From Dysgonomonas sp. PF1-14 (GTDB lineage Bacteria; Bacteroidota; Bacteroidia; Bacteroidales; Dysgonomonadaceae): a DNA stretch of 64,000 nt. Below, in pieces: positions 8,915 to 18,132 of the stretch (its first letter is position 1; each line of letters begins with the position of its first letter). The DNA lies in assembly GCF_029892965.1 (NCBI RefSeq), contig NZ_JARXWN010000001.1:310001-374000 (forward strand), in the 5' to 3' direction. The notes under the pieces are model-generated. The model saw nothing but the letters and a program-made list of their open reading frames with translations. It had not been told where the DNA came from and did no database searches. A program made the translations under genes and the position numbers.

Positions 8915-8955
8915 AACTCTTCAAACTGTTCCTGATACAGTGACTGTTAGTTTCC
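8915..8955 (-). repeat. Duplicated 3' end of the downstream-subunit ABC exporter gene
   Basis: Bases 8915-8939 are identical to the last codons of the ABC gene at 9587-9611, and the similarity fades out through ~8955. The copy is not in a reading frame and directly follows the HD-protein gene, so the HD gene is bracketed by two copies of the ABC 3' end. Confidence 0.75.
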
Positions 8956-8956
8956 C

Positions 8957-9583
8957 TTATTTTTCCAATATCTGAATTTCATGCTGAATATTCTTTCGGG
9001 CTTTCTCTTCATATTTTTGAATGAAGCACTCTGTTTTATACAGTTGCTTCATGGATAACATATATTCCAGAACCTTCTTTCTTCCGGCTTTATATTGTGC
9101 ATCAGAATAGATAGCATACTCTTTTCTGACTTGCTCACTGTAAGTATAATACGCGTCCCATTCTTGTCCCAATATGGCGAGATCAGCATCTATAAACAAG
9201 TTAGTATCTAAGTCTTCTGTTATAGCATGTCCTTTTGTAGTCAGTATCTGAGAGATACAATGCTCTACTTTATGCTGTGGGTACGATATTTGATTTAGTC
9301 TCTCTGCTGCCAATTCTGCACTGTCTTCTTCATTATTATCATTCTGCACATTGTAAACAATATCATGGTAGAAGGTAGAAAACAGGATTGTATCCCAATC
9401 GGAAATATATTCTTCTACTCCTTTCAGTTCCATTATTATTTTCTCAAGATGTGAGAGTGTATGATAGAAGCGACCAGGAGAAGCATAAAATTCTGATATT
9501 TCACGCCATAACTGATGTGTCAAACTAGAGTTATCTGTGTGTTTCCCGGCAATACCAATGAATATTTTTTCCAGACCTATCAT
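8957..9583 (-). CDS. HD-superfamily metal-dependent phosphohydrolase (COG4339-like)
   Basis: 208 residues. HD motifs: GRFYHTLSHLEKI supplies the first His, FSTFYHDIVY the H-D pair, and DADLAILG a later Asp; this order matches the predicted HD phosphohydrolase family COG4339. The substrate is unknown. The ATG at 9583 overlaps the stop of the upstream ABC gene as TGATG, which suggests translational coupling; a TTG two codons earlier is less likely. The gene is flanked by two copies of the ABC gene's 3' end, suggesting it was inserted into the operon by a duplication event. Confidence 0.8.
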   Translation of the reverse strand: MIGLEKIFIGIAGKHTDNSSLTHQLWREISEFYASPGRFYHTLSHLEKIIMELKGVEEYISDWDTILFSTFYHDIVYNVQNDNNEEDSAELAAERLNQISYPQHKVEHCISQILTTKGHAITEDLDTNLFIDADLAILGQEWDAYYTYSEQVRKEYAIYSDAQYKAGRKKVLEYMLSMKQLYKTECFIQKYEEKARKNIQHEIQILEK

Positions 9584-11355
9584 CAAAACTCTTCAAACTG
9601 TTCCTGATACAATGAGTAATACTTCCCTTTCTGCTCCAGCAATTCCTGATGCGTTCCCTGTTCTATGATTTGTCCATGATCGAGTACAAGTATCTTATCT
9701 GCATTGTGAACAGTGGACAACCGATGAGCTATAATAAGGCTTGTCCGCCCTTCCATCAGTTTATCGAGTCCTTTCTGAATAAGTAGTTCACTACGCGTGT
9801 CAATATTGCTTGTCGCTTCATCAAGTAACAGAATAGCAGGATCGGCTACAGCGGCACGAGCAATATTCAGAAGTTGTCGTTGTCCCTGACTAAGGTTTGC
9901 ACCATCATTCTCCAATTGCGTCTGATAACCTTGCGGCAAGCGTTTGATAAAAGAATGTGCGGCAGTCAGTTTCGCGGCTTGTACAACTTCCTCGTCAGTA
10001 GCATCGAGCCTTCCGAAACGGATATTCTCACACACTGTGCCTGTAAACAAGTGTGTATCCTGCAACACTATAGCCATTGACCTACGAAGGTCGGAACGCT
10101 TTATCTTCTGAATAGGTACACCATCGATAGATATTTCACCCGACTCGATGTCAAAGAAGCGGGGAAGCATATTCAGTATTGTGGTCTTACCGGCTCCGGT
10201 TTCTCCAACTAAAGCTATCTTGGTTCCGGGTGCAGCGTGTAGCGATACGCCTTTTAGTATCAGTTTTTCGGGCTTATAACCAAAGAAAACATCCTGCATT
10301 ACCAGATCACCTTTCACATTATCGAAAGTAACGGCATCGGATGTATCTTCCGGCTCAGGCGCTTCGTCTATCACCTGAAAAATACGCTCTGCTCCGGCAA
10401 TGGCTGCCTGTATGCTGTTGTATAAACTGGCAAGCTCGTTTATCGGACGTCCAAACTGACGCGAATATTGCAGAAAAGCGGCTAAACCACCCACATCGAA
10501 TCCTCTGAAGATAGCCAGCAAACCACCCACAATGGTAATGATCACATAGTTCAGTGTATTCAGGTTTTGCATCACAGGCATCATCATACCCGAATAAAAC
10601 TGTGCTTTCTCTGCTTTATCTTTCAGGCTTTGGTTAAGCACATCAAAGTCAGCTTCCACTTTCTTCTCGTGTCCGAATACTTTAATGACTTTTTGCCCGC
10701 TTATCATTTCCTCTATATAGCCGTTCGTTTCTCCCAACGTTTCCTGTTGAGCCTTAAAGTATTTACGACTGCGCTTAACAATAGACCTAGCACTGAGGAA
10801 CATCAAAGGCACCGTAATCAGCGTAACCAGCGTCAGTATTGGACTTATATAGATCATCAGACCGAAAATGCCGATCAGCATCAGCGCACTCGACAACATG
10901 TCCGACAAGCTGTCGGTCAACGCATTACTCACTTGATCTATATCGTTCGTATAACGGCTCATCAGATCTCCATGCTGATGTGTATCGAAATATTTGATAG
11001 GCAAACGCTCCATCTTGTCGAATAGGTCGGTACGCATACGAGTGACTGTTCGCTGTCCTATCTTGTTCAGCATTCTGTATTGTATATACACAGCTACTAC
11101 TCCCGCCAGATAGATGCCTGCCAGAATCAGCAGCATTTTAACCAATCCTGTGAAATCGCCGGGTATAATATAGTCGTTGATAATAGGGCGGATCATATAT
11201 GAACCCAACAAACTGGAAACAATGCTTACAATTATCAGAAATCCGATAACGAACAGCAGCTTCTTATCGCATGCCAGATATGAAACCAGTCGGAGGAATG
11301 TCTTTTTTCCCTCAGTAGGTTTACCATCATGCTTATATTGATCTCCGTGAGCCAT
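9583..11355 (-). CDS. ABC exporter half-transporter, catalytically complete subunit
   Basis: 590 residues: six membrane helices (about residues 30-330) fused to a nucleotide-binding domain. Visible: Walker A GETGAGKT, Q-loop VLQDTHLF, Walker B ILLLDEATSNID with the catalytic Glu, and switch His in IAHRLST. Its signature is LSQGQ rather than LSGGQ. With the gene upstream, whose Walker sites are degenerate, it should form a heterodimeric exporter with one consensus and one degenerate ATP site, as known for the BmrCD, LmrCD and TM287/288 type. Substrate unknown (drug, lipid or peptide). It follows the partner gene after 3 nt. Confidence 0.88.
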   Translation of the reverse strand: MAHGDQYKHDGKPTEGKKTFLRLVSYLACDKKLLFVIGFLIIVSIVSSLLGSYMIRPIINDYIIPGDFTGLVKMLLILAGIYLAGVVAVYIQYRMLNKIGQRTVTRMRTDLFDKMERLPIKYFDTHQHGDLMSRYTNDIDQVSNALTDSLSDMLSSALMLIGIFGLMIYISPILTLVTLITVPLMFLSARSIVKRSRKYFKAQQETLGETNGYIEEMISGQKVIKVFGHEKKVEADFDVLNQSLKDKAEKAQFYSGMMMPVMQNLNTLNYVIITIVGGLLAIFRGFDVGGLAAFLQYSRQFGRPINELASLYNSIQAAIAGAERIFQVIDEAPEPEDTSDAVTFDNVKGDLVMQDVFFGYKPEKLILKGVSLHAAPGTKIALVGETGAGKTTILNMLPRFFDIESGEISIDGVPIQKIKRSDLRRSMAIVLQDTHLFTGTVCENIRFGRLDATDEEVVQAAKLTAAHSFIKRLPQGYQTQLENDGANLSQGQRQLLNIARAAVADPAILLLDEATSNIDTRSELLIQKGLDKLMEGRTSLIIAHRLSTVHNADKILVLDHGQIIEQGTHQELLEQKGKYYSLYQEQFEEF

Positions 11356-11358
11356 ATC

Positions 11359-13083
11359 TTAAAAAGCTATTTGCTGTGAGTTATATATTTCTTTATATAC
11401 TTCTGACTTTTCGATGAGTTCGGAAGGCTTCCCTATTGCATCTATCTCCCCATCTTCCAATACGATAACCCTGTCGGATGATTGCATCGTATTGATACGC
11501 TGTGTAATGATAAACACCGTAGTATCATGCAGGAGTTTGCTCAGGTTATATCTGATCTTCTGTTCCGTATCCGAATCTACAGCACTGGTACTGTCATCCA
11601 GAATCAATATCTTCGGCTTACGCAGCAATGCCCTTGCGATGCAGAGACGTTGTTTCTGCCCTCCCGATACATTGATTCCGCCACGTCCCAGCATAGTATT
11701 GTAACCATCGGTAAAAGACTGAATAAAGTCGTGTGCCTGAGCCGCTCTTGCTGCTTCTTCTATCTCCTCCATACTTGCATCGGGCTTACCCCAGCGCAGA
11801 TTGTCGATAATAGTACCCGTAAAGAGTTCATTCTTCTGCAAGACCATGCCTATACCGGAATGCAGTTCGTCCAGATTGTAGTCTTTCACGTTTACTCCGT
11901 CTATCAGTATTTCTCCTCCTGTAACATCATACAATCGGGGGATAAGTTGCAACATTGAACTTTTGGCTGCTCCGGTAGCACCTACTACAGCGATAGTTTC
12001 ACCCTGATGAATATGAAAGTTAATATCTTTGAGGACATCGTTTTCGCCACCGCTGTAACGGAAATATACATTGCGGAAAGTTACTTCACCCTTGTTTATC
12101 TTATGTCTGCCTTGTAGCCCCTCCGGAGTATTCGCTAGCGATGGCTCGGTATCCAGCACTTCGAGAATACGCTCGGAAGATGCCGATGCACGGGAGATAT
12201 TCATTATCACCATAGAAAGCAACATCAATGCCATCAGTATCTGCATCAGATAATTGACAAAGGATATAAGCTCTCCGACCTTTAATTCCCCTTCAATAAC
12301 CTTTCCGCCACCTACCCATAGAATAATAATAACAGAAACATTCATAATGAGCTGCATAACAGGAAATATAGACACAACGACATTGGAAGCATTGATAACC
12401 ATATCGCGAAGTTCTTCGCTACTGCGTTCAAACTTCTTCGACTCAAAATCTTCGCGGACAAAGGACTTGACAACACGTATATTGATAAGATTCTCCCTTA
12501 CTACACCGTTCAGCTTGTCTATCTTCTGCTGAACTTTCATAAACAGCGGGAATCCTTTGCGGAGAATCAGATAAACACTTATACCGAGTACAGGAATAGC
12601 CCCTATCAGTATCATGGCAAGACTTGTATTTATCTCTATCACAAAGAAGGTTGCCAGTACAAGCATCATAGGCGACCGCAGCAAAAGCCGCATCCCCATC
12701 AGCACAACCTGCTGTATGCGTGTAATATCGTTTGTCAGTCGCGTAATCAGTGATGCCGAATTAAATCGGTCTATTTCTGTAAAGGACAATTCCTGTATCT
12801 TCCTGAAAAGTGTAGTCCTCAGATCTGTACCGAACCCGATAGCAGCCTGTGACGACACATATACATTGACAACGCTCACGATCAGCCCCAAAATGGAAAC
12901 ACCCACCATGTAAGCTCCTACTTCGGAGATTACAGACAGGTCGCGGTTCATCACGCCATTGTCTACTATCTTGGCCATAAACCATGGTTGTATGGTTTCG
13001 CACAATACTGTAATGAGGACAAGGAAAGGACTGATAAACAGGCTAACCTTGTATCGTTTCAGTATTTGCCAGTATTTTTTCAT
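11359..13083 (-). CDS. ABC exporter half-transporter, degenerate-site subunit
   Basis: 574 residues, six-helix transmembrane domain plus nucleotide-binding domain. Two catalytic deviations are visible: Walker A reads GATGAAKS (Ala where the last Gly belongs) and the residue after the Walker B Asp is Asp, not Glu (LILDDSTSAVD). The switch position reads ITQRIN, with Gln instead of His. The signature VSGGQ is intact. This set is what heterodimeric exporters carry on the non-hydrolysing partner. It lies between ispD (47-nt gap) and its partner (3-nt gap), in the long minus-strand run. Confidence 0.88.
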   Translation of the reverse strand: MKKYWQILKRYKVSLFISPFLVLITVLCETIQPWFMAKIVDNGVMNRDLSVISEVGAYMVGVSILGLIVSVVNVYVSSQAAIGFGTDLRTTLFRKIQELSFTEIDRFNSASLITRLTNDITRIQQVVLMGMRLLLRSPMMLVLATFFVIEINTSLAMILIGAIPVLGISVYLILRKGFPLFMKVQQKIDKLNGVVRENLINIRVVKSFVREDFESKKFERSSEELRDMVINASNVVVSIFPVMQLIMNVSVIIILWVGGGKVIEGELKVGELISFVNYLMQILMALMLLSMVIMNISRASASSERILEVLDTEPSLANTPEGLQGRHKINKGEVTFRNVYFRYSGGENDVLKDINFHIHQGETIAVVGATGAAKSSMLQLIPRLYDVTGGEILIDGVNVKDYNLDELHSGIGMVLQKNELFTGTIIDNLRWGKPDASMEEIEEAARAAQAHDFIQSFTDGYNTMLGRGGINVSGGQKQRLCIARALLRKPKILILDDSTSAVDSDTEQKIRYNLSKLLHDTTVFIITQRINTMQSSDRVIVLEDGEIDAIGKPSELIEKSEVYKEIYNSQQIAF

Positions 13084-13130
13084 CTGTGGTTTGTCGACTC
13101 TATTATTGTTAAAAGGGAACCGCTATCAAA

Positions 13131-13790
13131 TTACACGAGTAATTCACCTATCTTCAAATCCAGTGGAGTTGTTATTTTTATGTTCGTCACTTCTCCTTTC
13201 ACCAGATGTATATTTATACCCATAGCCTCAACGACTGAAGCATCGTCTGTAAAGGTATCTTTGTATTCCGTTTCATACGCTTTTTTCAACACATCCACAT
13301 CAAAGACCTGTGGCGTTTGCACCAAACGGATTTTAGAACGGTCTATAATCCGGCTATGCGCTTCGTCCAGCATTTCACGCAGACTATCGGTAGAATCTAT
13401 TACCGGAATTACTGCCTGATACTCCCGAACTGCATCGAAACATCTTCCGATCATTCCCTCCGATGCAAATGGACGCACACCGTCCTGCACAGCAACAATG
13501 CCTTCCGCCACGATTGCCAGACCATTCTTTACTGAATGGAAACGGGTTTCGCCACCTGTAGCAATTGTATGAGCTATATCGAAGTTATATTCCGCACAGA
13601 GTGTCTTCCAGTAGTCCTGATGCGAAAGCGGCAAAACGAGGATAATATTTATCGCCTTGTCGTAGTTGTAAAAAGCCTCAACTGTACGCATCAACACCGG
13701 CTTACCTCCAATGGGAATAAATTGCTTCGGCAGGTCACTACCCATACGCAGCCCCTTGCCTCCGGCTACTATAATGACATTGTTCTTCAT
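13131..13790 (-). CDS. ispD: 2-C-methyl-D-erythritol 4-phosphate cytidylyltransferase (IspD)
   Basis: 219 residues. It catalyses CTP + MEP to CDP-methylerythritol, the third step of the non-mevalonate isoprenoid pathway; dxs at the right end of the window is the first. Visible: the nucleotide-binding loop [16 protein letters not shown] near the N-terminus, VQDGVRPF, and [10 protein letters not shown] in the C-terminal half. The start overlaps the xseB stop by 4 nt (ATGA), so translation is probably coupled. Confidence 0.95.
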   Translation of the reverse strand: MKNNVIIVAGGKGLRMGSDLPKQFIPIGGKPVLMRTVEAFYNYDKAINIILVLPLSHQDYWKTLCAEYNFDIAHTIATGGETRFHSVKNGLAIVAEGIVAVQDGVRPFASEGMIGRCFDAVREYQAVIPVIDSTDSLREMLDEAHSRIIDRSKIRLVQTPQVFDVDVLKKAYETEYKDTFTDDASVVEAMGINIHLVKGEVTNIKITTPLDLKIGELLV

Positions 13791-13984
13791 TCTATCTTAT
13801 CCAGTATCTTCTGTATTTCAACGTTTGTTTTCTGCAATTTATCTTTACAGAACTTTATAAGATTGGCGGCTTTCTTCACTTCTTCGAGAAGAATGTCCAC
13901 ATCCAGATCTTCGTTCTCTATGCGATACATGATTTCCTGCAATTCCTGCATCGCTTCACCGTATGTCTGTTCTTTCTTTGCCAT
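13787..13984 (-). CDS. xseB: Exodeoxyribonuclease VII small subunit
   Basis: 65 residues, the normal size of XseB, containing [21 protein letters not shown] and the following helix, which match the family's two-helix coiled structure. It partners with XseA, encoded two genes upstream (15070-16437), to form exonuclease VII, which degrades single-stranded DNA to oligonucleotides. In most genomes xseA and xseB are adjacent; here a WG-repeat gene separates them. ATGA overlap with ispD. Confidence 0.88.
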   Translation of the reverse strand: MAKKEQTYGEAMQELQEIMYRIENEDLDVDILLEEVKKAANLIKFCKDKLQKTNVEIQKILDKIE

Positions 13985-14000
13985 AGGTTTATTCTCTATT

Positions 14001-15062
14001 TTATATCAATTCTTTTATCAGAACGCCTATTGCTACTAATGCAATGGCAGCAAAAACTCCCAGCTTTATCTTCTCTATAATGGTATATTCTTTCCGCAGT
14101 ACAATGTTTACCACATTGTTGGTATCAATATAGTAAGCCCTGCGTCCTTTTGGTTTCACAAAAGCCAATCCTTCCGAGAAACGTCCTACTTTTTCGTATT
14201 CGGGTGCAACTACCATCCGGTTTTCCTTATTGATGAAGCCCCACAGTTTCCCTATCTTTACAGCAGCCAGTCCACACGAAAAGTCATTCAGTGAGGCATA
14301 CTCGAACGGAATAACGACATTGCCGTCACGATCTATACAGCCGTCTTTTCCGTCTTTTTCCACAACGAGTAACCCATCTGAAAATGCCAGCGACATATCT
14401 TCATAGACAAACGGTATTACTACATTTCCCGTTTTATCCAATACGCCCCACTTTTCTTCTTTCTGCGCGCAGAGCAACCCTTCCTTGCAATCGCCCAGAT
14501 CATCGTATATAAACGGGATGACCTCATTGCCTGCTTTATCTATACATCCATGTTTACCATCCTTTATAACGGATGCCAACCCTTCACTGTAAGTAACAAT
14601 ATCGTCATAAATAAGCGACACAACAACTTTACCGTCGCGATCTATAAAGCCACCTTTCAAATTGCCGTCATTATCAGCTTTGAATACGCCGCATAGTCCG
14701 TCTATAAACCAGTTTACATCATCATACTCGCAGGATATAACCAGCTTTCCGGTTTTATCTATAAAGCCCCATTTACGGTTATCATCCATTACTGCGGCTA
14801 ATCCTTCGGAGAAGAAGTCTCCTTCTGCATATGGTATGGATAGTATTTCCTGTCCTGCTTTGTTTATATAACCTCTGTAATTCTTCTTTGCTACATAAGC
14901 ACAGTCGTCCATAAAAGGATAGGCAGTCTTATAGACACAGGGTACGGTCATTTCACCGCGTTTGTCGGCAAAGCCCATACCCGACTGGCGGGCTATCTGT
15001 ACAGCTCCGTTGCTAAAGTCGAAAGCGAATAAGTATGATATCGGTTTGTCGTTTTCGTTCAT
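14001..15062 (-). CDS. WG-repeat protein with C-terminal membrane anchor
   Basis: 353 residues built from about ten tandem ~30-residue WG repeats of the pattern 'WGFIDKTGKLVIS.EYDD...F.EGLA.V', which should fold as a beta-propeller-like array. The last ~25 residues form a hydrophobic helix (KLGVFAAIALVAIGVLIKELI), a tail anchor; there is no signal peptide, so the repeats likely face the cytosol. Function unknown; WG repeats are thought to mediate protein or ligand binding. It sits inside the xseA-xseB operon with gaps of 7 and 16 nt. Confidence 0.85.
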   Translation of the reverse strand: MNENDKPISYLFAFDFSNGAVQIARQSGMGFADKRGEMTVPCVYKTAYPFMDDCAYVAKKNYRGYINKAGQEILSIPYAEGDFFSEGLAAVMDDNRKWGFIDKTGKLVISCEYDDVNWFIDGLCGVFKADNDGNLKGGFIDRDGKVVVSLIYDDIVTYSEGLASVIKDGKHGCIDKAGNEVIPFIYDDLGDCKEGLLCAQKEEKWGVLDKTGNVVIPFVYEDMSLAFSDGLLVVEKDGKDGCIDRDGNVVIPFEYASLNDFSCGLAAVKIGKLWGFINKENRMVVAPEYEKVGRFSEGLAFVKPKGRRAYYIDTNNVVNIVLRKEYTIIEKIKLGVFAAIALVAIGVLIKELI

Positions 15063-15069
15063 CAGGTTT

Positions 15070-16437
15070 CTATTTTACTATCGATTCTATTTCCCCGTTG
15101 TAGAAGGTGGTCGTAATCTTGTCACCGCTTTTCAGCGAATCCTTTTGCTTTATTACTTTACCATCTTTCATGGTCAGGGTATATCCTTTCTTGAGTATAT
15201 TTTCGGGAGAAGACAACTGCAAATGCTTCTCGAACATATCCAGTTTCCCCGCTTCATCTTTGTATAGTTGTCGTGTCATCTTTTTCAGCGAATCGCCTAT
15301 CTGTATAAGATTCTCTTTCGCATTCTTGTCGTTCTGTTGCAGCTTTCTTTTTATGGTTTCTTCCATTTGTGCAAATTGAACCTTGTTATCTCTGGCTATA
15401 CGCTGCATACCGCGTGTAAGCACCAACCGGGCGGAAGAAAGGACTGCCTCCTGCTCTTTATACCATGCTTTGAGCACAAAGTTATTCTGTGTTTCGAATG
15501 TATTTAGTTTCAGCGTTTCATCCTGCAAACGATGTTGCACCGATTGCACAATGCTATGCGCCAGTTCGTTCAGTTCTACTGCTGCATCCGACATGTTATC
15601 TATCAGGAATTCGGCAACCGCTGTCGGCGTTTTTGCCCGGGTATGTGCTACAATATCAAGCACAGTCTCGTCGCGCTCGTGTCCTATACCTGTGATTATA
15701 GGCAAGGGGAATTGTGCACAACTGGCTGCCAGCAAGTAAGAGTCAAAACTGCTGAGATCGGAGGTAGCTCCTCCTCCCCTGATAATGACTACCGCATCGA
15801 AACAATCCTGATATTCGTATATGCGTTCCAGAGCCGAAATAATGGAATCTTCGGATCGGTCGCCCTGCATAATGGCAGGGAACAGTTTTGTGTAAAAGAC
15901 AAAACCAAAAACATTGTTGTGCAACTGATCGAGAAAATCTTCGTAACCGGCAGCTGTTGGCGATGAAATAACAGCAATACGATTGAGTGGCACAGACAGT
16001 TCGAGCTCCTTGTTGAGTGAAAGCACACCATCTTCTTCGAGCTGGCGGAGTATAGCAGCTCTGTTGAGTGCCTGATCGCCCAGTGTATAGCTGGGATCTA
16101 TATCGTGTACAGTAAGGCTGAAACCATACAGTTCGTGAAATTCGACACTCACCTGTACTAATACTTTCAATCCTGAGGCAAAAGGCTGCTTCGTAGCATT
16201 CTCAAAATAGGCTTTGAGCATATAAAAGGTATTTGCCCATATCATGCCACGCGCTTTGGCTACAAGGATTTTACCTTTACCGTCTTTCTCGATGAACTCA
16301 AGGTAGCAATGTCCGTTCTGATTGACGCGTACATCACTCATCTCCACACGAATCCAAAACGTTTCGGGGAGTGTTTCCGTCAAAACGTTCTTTATAAGGT
16401 TATTCAGCTCGTAGAGGGAGATTGCCTGATGGTTCAT
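15070..16437 (-). CDS. xseA: Exodeoxyribonuclease VII large subunit
   Basis: 455 residues. The N-terminal OB fold is visible (FWIRVEMSDVRVNQNGHCYLEF), followed by the catalytic domain with IIRGGGATSDLSSFD and ITGIGHERDETVLDIVAH, then a long coiled-coil region and a C-terminal segment (ILKKGYTLTM). The enzyme with XseB digests single-stranded DNA and acts in repair. It begins one nt after the protease stop, so it belongs to the protease-led operon. Confidence 0.95.
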   Translation of the reverse strand: MNHQAISLYELNNLIKNVLTETLPETFWIRVEMSDVRVNQNGHCYLEFIEKDGKGKILVAKARGMIWANTFYMLKAYFENATKQPFASGLKVLVQVSVEFHELYGFSLTVHDIDPSYTLGDQALNRAAILRQLEEDGVLSLNKELELSVPLNRIAVISSPTAAGYEDFLDQLHNNVFGFVFYTKLFPAIMQGDRSEDSIISALERIYEYQDCFDAVVIIRGGGATSDLSSFDSYLLAASCAQFPLPIITGIGHERDETVLDIVAHTRAKTPTAVAEFLIDNMSDAAVELNELAHSIVQSVQHRLQDETLKLNTFETQNNFVLKAWYKEQEAVLSSARLVLTRGMQRIARDNKVQFAQMEETIKRKLQQNDKNAKENLIQIGDSLKKMTRQLYKDEAGKLDMFEKHLQLSSPENILKKGYTLTMKDGKVIKQKDSLKSGDKITTTFYNGEIESIVK

Positions 16438-17832
16438 TTATTTTGTCTTCTTAGCTTCTTTTCTGTCCGCAATTATTCGGGCAAGTTCCATTGCTTTTTT
16501 CATATCGGGCAGACCATAGCCATAGTCCTCATCGAATGTTTCATAATTGTCAGAGGAGCGTCGTACTACATTTACGATCTCTTTATTGGTCAGTGTGGGA
16601 AACGCCTGCCACAGGCATGCAACCATACCGCACATGATAGGTGATGAGAATGAAGTCCCCGCCTTTTTCGATACCTTGCCTCTGTCATCCACTACTGTAG
16701 AAAACAAGCCGAGTGCCATTACATCGGGTTTCACCCTCAGGTCGGCTGTCATACCGCGCGAACTGAATGATGCTATGATAGAATCGGGCTTTACGGCTCC
16801 TACTGTCAGCACGTCTATAGCATCCGAAGGTGGCGTGATCTTTTTCCATTCCGAATCGCCGGAGTTTCCTCCACTTATAACCACAAGCATACCTTTGTCT
16901 ACAGCCTTGTTTGCAGCGCGGGTTATGTATGCTGTTCTGCCATCTACTTCTTTAAATTTATAACTCTTGGCAGGACTATCAAAATTGTTATATCCCAGTG
17001 ATGTATTTACAACATCTACACCCACACTGTCGGCATATTCTATGGCTGTCGCCCAATAATCTTCTTCGATAGGAAATTCACTGCGGGAATCTTCAGTGCT
17101 AAACAGCCAGAAACTTGCTTCGGGAGCTGTACCTACAAACTGCATAGGCTTGTTTGTCCCTATGCAGGACAATACATTCAGTCCATGCTGATTGGCATTA
17201 TCATAGAGGTCTTCGTGCTCATACACAAAGCCTTTTACTCCTTTAATATCAAGGTTGTCGAGCATCTCTATTTGCGGCAAATGACTGAATCCGGCATCTA
17301 TAACGGCAATTTCCATGCCCTGTCCTTTATATCCGGCTTCGTGCAGTACTTGTCCGTTATTCAGTTTAATGTTAACAGCTCCTTTTCCGTAATGATTGCC
17401 AAAAGAGATGGTTTCTACTGACGGATATTGCCGGATGCTGTCTTTTTTTACTTCGGTCTTTGGTTTTCCTTTCCATACAAAAACGGCATCGGATACAAAT
17501 GGGAGAGCTTTATATTTTTCGACCATTCCACTGTCGGAACAATGTACGCTTACTGATTCCAGCCATTTACTTTTGGCTACGACTACGCCGCCTACTTTCT
17601 CTATCTCTTTAATGTACTTTTCCGAAATGGGTAAATCTGTTGCATCAATGACTATCCCTTGCTTAGCACGTCTTTCAATGGCTTTTGCAGAAAGGAATTC
17701 CTCAGGCTTATCTATAGAGTAAGGAGTCTTACCCTTATCTTTCAGCAGCAAGCGGAATTTATAATTATAGTCCTGCGAATACAAGGCAGAAACGGTTATC
17801 AGTAAGCTAAACAGCAGTGTAATCTTTCTCAT
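16438..17832 (-). CDS. Secreted subtilisin-like serine protease (S8)
   Basis: 464 residues with a signal peptide (MRKITLLFSLLITVSALYSQ). The S8 triad is intact: Asp in IAVIDAGF, His in NQHGLNVLS, Ser in GTSFSSPIMCGM; the oxyanion Asn is in VISGGNSG. A pro-region of ~130 residues precedes the catalytic domain. Probably exported to the periplasm or cell surface; the substrate is unknown. A -7 box at 17854-17861 makes it the likely first gene of the run continuing through xseA to the ABC exporter. Confidence 0.9.
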   Translation of the reverse strand: MRKITLLFSLLITVSALYSQDYNYKFRLLLKDKGKTPYSIDKPEEFLSAKAIERRAKQGIVIDATDLPISEKYIKEIEKVGGVVVAKSKWLESVSVHCSDSGMVEKYKALPFVSDAVFVWKGKPKTEVKKDSIRQYPSVETISFGNHYGKGAVNIKLNNGQVLHEAGYKGQGMEIAVIDAGFSHLPQIEMLDNLDIKGVKGFVYEHEDLYDNANQHGLNVLSCIGTNKPMQFVGTAPEASFWLFSTEDSRSEFPIEEDYWATAIEYADSVGVDVVNTSLGYNNFDSPAKSYKFKEVDGRTAYITRAANKAVDKGMLVVISGGNSGDSEWKKITPPSDAIDVLTVGAVKPDSIIASFSSRGMTADLRVKPDVMALGLFSTVVDDRGKVSKKAGTSFSSPIMCGMVACLWQAFPTLTNKEIVNVVRRSSDNYETFDEDYGYGLPDMKKAMELARIIADRKEAKKTK

Positions 17833-17853
17833 ATCTTTTGTCTATGTTTTACG

Positions 17854-17861
17854 CAAATGTA
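17854..17861 (-). promoter_or_regulatory. -7 promoter box (TACATTTG) of the protease-xseA operon
   Basis: It matches TAnnTTTG on the minus strand; predicted start about 17847, 15 nt before the ATG. Confidence 0.55.
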
Positions 17862-17936
17862 AAGATAATAGTTTTAATTGTTTGCCCATATAACAAAATT
17901 TAGGGTAAACAGGTGCAATGAAGAAAAACAGGAAAG

Positions 17937-18078
17937 TTTATCTATATGTCAGTTAGCAGTGATCAGTCAACAGTTAACAATACAAGCGATCTTTGAAAAA
18001 TTATATATTTAAAGAATTTAAAGTTTAAGAGTTTAAGGATTGGAATTTCTGTCGGGTTTGTGAGGTTTTAGTTAAAAA
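17937..18078 (+). repeat. Dispersed intergenic repeat, copy B (partial)
   Basis: The first part (17937-17994, TTTATCTATATGTCAGTTA and following) matches 60891-60953; the second (17986-18078) matches the first half of copies A and C and ends at TTTTAGTTAAAAA. It looks like a mosaic of two modules. The gap 17833-18132 holds only this repeat, the protease promoter and a terminator. Confidence 0.75.
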
Positions 18079-18106
18079 CGAGGCTTCCCACAACTGAGAA
18101 GCCCCG
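18073..18106 (-). terminator. Terminator of the TonB-dependent receptor gene
   Basis: On the minus strand the hairpin GGGGCTTC/GGAAGCCTC is followed by a T-run formed by the A-stretch of the adjoining repeat. Confidence 0.8.
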
Positions 18107-18132
18107 AATAAATTACTATTTGAAAGATTGAG

